Of a stretch of 15,425 nt of DNA, positions 13,471 through 15,425 are shown piece after piece. The notes below the pieces were generated by a model that saw only the letters and a list, made by a program, of their open reading frames with translations, did no database searches and was not told where the DNA came from. Location: the NCBI GenBank assembly GCA_028290225.1, contig JAQGKH010000117.1, positions 1-15,425 on the forward strand, read 5' to 3'. Numbering within the stretch: the first letter of the stretch is position 1; every line of letters starts with the position of its first letter. A program made the translations under genes and the position numbers. The stretch comes from Devosia sp. GTDB taxonomy: Bacteria > Pseudomonadota > Alphaproteobacteria > Rhizobiales > Devosiaceae.

Positions 13471-13507
13471 TAAGATAGTTTTAAGCGTGTCGCTTAGGCT
13501 CATCTTA
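13471..13507. promoter_or_regulatory. Four-half-site dyad upstream of ldtR, candidate operator
   Basis: This is a symmetric array: TAAGAT, 5 nt, TAAGCG, TGT, CGCTTA, 5 nt, ATCTTA. The four TAAG/CTTA cores start at 13471, 13482, 13493 and 13504, exactly 11 bp apart, so they lie on one face of the helix. This is the layout expected for two cooperating dimers. It is 69 bp before the ldtR start and just upstream of a possible -10 (CATAAT, 13519-13524). The most economical reading is an LdtR autoregulatory operator; another regulator is possible. Confidence 0.6.
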
Positions 13508-13575
13508 GCGGGGGCCGCCATAATTTGCTCCCATGAGATGCGAAAAGTCGCACGGACTGCAACAGCGAGGCACAC

Positions 13576-14085
13576 ATGGCAATCAAATCCAACGCCGCCG
13601 AGGCAATGGTTCCGGGCCGCACCCAAAGCCTGAAGCCACTTTATCTCGAAGCCGTTTCCCGCGTTGAGCGGCTGCATCGGCGACTGCTTGATCTGATCAA
13701 GGATGAGTTCGACCGCATGGGTTGGGATGACATCAACCCCGTCCAGGCGCTCCTGATGTTCAACATTGGTGATGCGGAACTGACTGCCGGCGAATTGCGC
13801 TCACGGGGATATTACCTGGGCTCCAACGTATCCTACAATCTCAAGAAGCTGGTTGAAACCGGCTATATTTTCCAGGAACGCTCCCGTTCCGACCGCCGCT
13901 CGGTGCGCATCAAGCTCACCCCGAAGGGCGAGGAAGTGGCCGAGGTGATCGACGAGCTTTACGATCGTCACCTCAAGTCCATCGACAAGGTCGGCGGCCT
14001 GGGCGACGACGAGTTCGACGGCCTCAACAAGGCCCTGGCCCGGCTCGAGCGCTTCTGGGTGGACCAAATCCTCTACAAGCTCTAG
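13576..14085 (+). CDS. ldtR: MarR-family transcriptional regulator LdtR
   Basis: LdtR is a winged-helix regulator known from Liberibacter and rhizobia, where it controls L,D-transpeptidase expression and osmotic-stress tolerance. The 169-aa product has N-terminal dimerisation helices (about 18-50), the segment INPVQALLMFNIGDAELTAGE (53-73), the recognition helix region SRGYYLGSNVSYNLKKLVETG (76-96), a wing with ERSRSDRRSVRIKLTPKG (101-118), and C-terminal dimerisation helices. The ATG at 13576 has GAGG with good spacing (13567-13570). The gene is followed by a strong intrinsic terminator, and then by its likely target, the L,D-transpeptidase gene. Autoregulation is suggested by the dyad array upstream. 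Identification rests on the very characteristic DNA-binding region and the neighbour. Confidence 0.9.
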   Translation: MAIKSNAAEAMVPGRTQSLKPLYLEAVSRVERLHRRLLDLIKDEFDRMGWDDINPVQALLMFNIGDAELTAGELRSRGYYLGSNVSYNLKKLVETGYIFQERSRSDRRSVRIKLTPKGEEVAEVIDELYDRHLKSIDKVGGLGDDEFDGLNKALARLERFWVDQILYKL

Positions 14086-14127
14086 GCGCCCATCACCCAT
14101 TGTAGCTTTGGTGCCACACACCAGTGC

Positions 14128-14159
14128 AAACGCCGGCCTCGCGCCGGCGTTTCTTATTT
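14128..14159 (+). terminator. Intrinsic terminator after ldtR
   Basis: A perfect 10-bp stem, AAACGCCGGC / GCCGGCGTTT, with the 5-nt loop CTCGC is followed by CTTATTT, making a T-rich tail. It lies 42 bp after the ldtR stop and separates ldtR from the ldt transcript. Confidence 0.9.
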
Positions 14160-14248
14160 GCGCCTCAAACAACAGCCACAGCGGCGGTTACGTGGTCGAA
14201 ACTATTTCCCGCGTAAGAATGGTTCCTGAATTCTAAAGCTTTCACGCT

Positions 14249-14280
14249 CGGGTGACCCGCGTGCTGGGCTTCAGAGCACG
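14249..14280 (+). other. Two adjacent hairpins in the ldt upstream region
   Basis: CGGGT-G-ACCCG (14249-14259) is directly followed by CGTGCT (14260-14265) paired with AGCACG (14275-14280) around a 9-nt loop. They lie 49-80 bp before the ldt start. They could be leader RNA structure or operator dyads; the sequence does not decide. In the rest of 14160-14328 I see AGAAT/ATTCT (14216-14234) and AAAGCTTT (14235-14242), but no convincing promoter. Confidence 0.35.
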
Positions 14281-14328
14281 ATGGTAAGACCCTTCGCATC
14301 GGCGGTGGGCAAATTGGATGTGTTTTAA

Positions 14329-15425
14329 ATGCGGTTGAATCGACGTTCACTCCTCCGGTCCCTGGCCGTTGCCGGAGCCAGCGCTGCCCTTCCTTCCGCC
14401 GTTCGCGCGCAGGACGGAAGCATTTTGGACATGTTCTCGCGCAACCGGACCTTGCGCGAAATCGACTCCAGCGGCAACACCGCCGCGGCCGAAGCCCTGA
14501 TCGCCACCAATGAGCCGATCCTGTCCTTCGATACCGCCTACAATCTGCAACTGGCGATCTCGCAATACGAGCCTTTCGTTGCTGCGGGCGGCTGGGAGGA
14601 AGTTCCCCAGGAAGCCTATGGCCTGTCCAGTGGCAAGAATGGCCGTGCGGCCATCGCGCTCAAGCGCCGCCTGATCTCCTCGGGCGACATGGCGCTGGTG
14701 GAAAATGTCGACGACATGGTCGACGAAGTCACCGATCGCGGCATCCGTACTTTCCAGGCGCGCCACGGGCTGATCGTCAACGGCAAGGTCGACGAGCCCA
14801 CCTGGTACGCGCTCAATGTTCCCGCGCAAACGCGCCTGAACCAGCTTTACCTCAATTTCCAGCGCGTCCAGAACCTCGCCCCGAACCTGTCGGAGCGCTA
14901 TGTGGTCGTCAACATTCCTGCCGCCACCATTGAGGCGGTTGCTGGGGGCATGGTCGAGCAGCGCCACGTCGCCGTGGTTGGCCGCGTTGACCGCGCTACC
15001 CCGATCATGGCCAGCAAGATCTCCCAGATCAATTTCAACCCCTATTGGCACGTGCCCAAGTCGCTGGTCCGCAAGGACCTGACCAAGTACATGCAGGAAA
15101 ATCCGAATTATCTGGCCGAGCAGAATATCTTTATCTACGACGGATCAGGCAACAAGATTGATCCAGCCACGATCAATTGGGCCAATATCTCAGATGCCGA
15201 AGTGAACTACATGTACCGCCAGGAGCCAGGGGCCGCCAACTCCATGGGCCACTGCAAGATCAACTTCTACAACCCCTATGACTGCTACCTGCACGATACC
15301 CCGACCAAGGCGCTGTTTGGCGAAAACGCCCGCTTCCATTCCTCGGGCTGCGTCCGCGTAGATGGCGTCAATCAACTGGTAAACTGGCTGCTGCGCGATA
15401 ACGGCGATTGGGATCAGACCAAGGT
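14329..15425 (+). CDS. Periplasmic L,D-transpeptidase, LdtD/YcbB-like, 3'-truncated
   Basis: This enzyme forms 3-3 cross-links in peptidoglycan or attaches proteins to it, in the periplasm. The frame is open to the window's end (365 codons seen). The N-terminus MRLNRRSLLRSLAVAGASAA has a twin-arginine motif (RRSLL) and a hydrophobic stretch. A likely cleavage site follows at AVRA|QDG (27/28), which suggests Tat export. A peptidoglycan-binding domain covers about 100-165 (RGIRTFQARHGLIVNGKVD). A YkuD catalytic domain runs from about 190, with HDTPTKALF (His322) and HSSGCVRV (Cys341), the LdtD/YcbB-type signature. An in-frame TAA at 14326 excludes any earlier start. The ribosome-binding site is weak (GGATG). 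Position next to ldtR suggests it is LdtR's target. The end of the gene is missing. Confidence 0.92.
   Translation, partial: MRLNRRSLLRSLAVAGASAALPSAVRAQDGSILDMFSRNRTLREIDSSGNTAAAEALIATNEPILSFDTAYNLQLAISQYEPFVAAGGWEEVPQEAYGLSSGKNGRAAIALKRRLISSGDMALVENVDDMVDEVTDRGIRTFQARHGLIVNGKVDEPTWYALNVPAQTRLNQLYLNFQRVQNLAPNLSERYVVVNIPAATIEAVAGGMVEQRHVAVVGRVDRATPIMASKISQINFNPYWHVPKSLVRKDLTKYMQENPNYLAEQNIFIYDGSGNKIDPATINWANISDAEVNYMYRQEPGAANSMGHCKINFYNPYDCYLHDTPTKALFGENARFHSSGCVRVDGVNQLVNWLLRDNGDWDQTK

Noticed and set aside
13471..13507. Nested dyad as an intrinsic terminator of dmeF
   Set aside because: It is 125 bp after the dmeF stop, has short AT-containing stems and no T-run; its phasing suits a protein-binding site better.
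1..15425. Defence system, prophage, CRISPR array, transposon or integrated element
   Set aside because: No recombinase, transposase, nuclease-helicase cluster, spaced direct repeats or tRNA-linked attachment site is visible in either strand.

Overview
The window is GC-rich and densely coded. It reads as chromosomal backbone of an alphaproteobacterium in the order Hyphomicrobiales (Rhizobiales). The evidence is the gene order rsh-pyrE-acpS-lepB-rnc-era-recO-parC, the hemB-RDD-bpt group, and an LdtR-type MarR regulator next to a periplasmic L,D-transpeptidase. A Devosiaceae-like member is possible, but I cannot fix the genus from sequence alone. I see no tRNA, rRNA, CRISPR array, transposase or phage gene.

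Region 1 (1-8794, + strand) is a long block of housekeeping genes. It starts inside a bifunctional (p)ppGpp synthetase/hydrolase (5' end cut off), followed by pyrE (17-bp overlap), a structured repeat-like spacer, and then acpS, lepB, rnc, era, a small DUF1232 membrane protein, recO and parC. lepB/rnc and rnc/era overlap by ATGA, and era/DUF1232 overlap by 14 bp, so translation is probably coupled through this stretch. The block joins stringent response, pyrimidine synthesis, acyl-carrier-protein activation, protein secretion, RNA processing/ribosome assembly, and DNA repair/topology.

Region 2 (8826-11544) has a small Dabb-domain gene on + converging on a minus-strand group hemB -> RDD membrane protein -> bpt (N-end-rule leucyltransferase). 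HemB has Asp/Ala residues instead of the zinc cysteines. Region 3 (11643-13346) has a four-helix membrane protein divergent from hemB, and then dmeR-dmeF, a cobalt/nickel-responsive repressor and its CDF efflux pump. A G/C-tract operator directly abuts the dmeR start codon. This pair looks like an accessory insertion in an otherwise core neighbourhood.

Region 4 (13347-15425) is a cell-envelope module. ldtR is preceded by a symmetric array of four TAAG/CTTA half-sites at exact 11-bp intervals and followed by a strong intrinsic terminator. It is followed by a Tat-signal, LdtD/YcbB-like L,D-transpeptidase that runs off the window's 3' end. The least explained signals are non-coding: the ldtR upstream array, the dmeR operator over the start codon, and the folded spacer just before the acpS ribosome-binding site. 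I found no clearly new multi-gene system.
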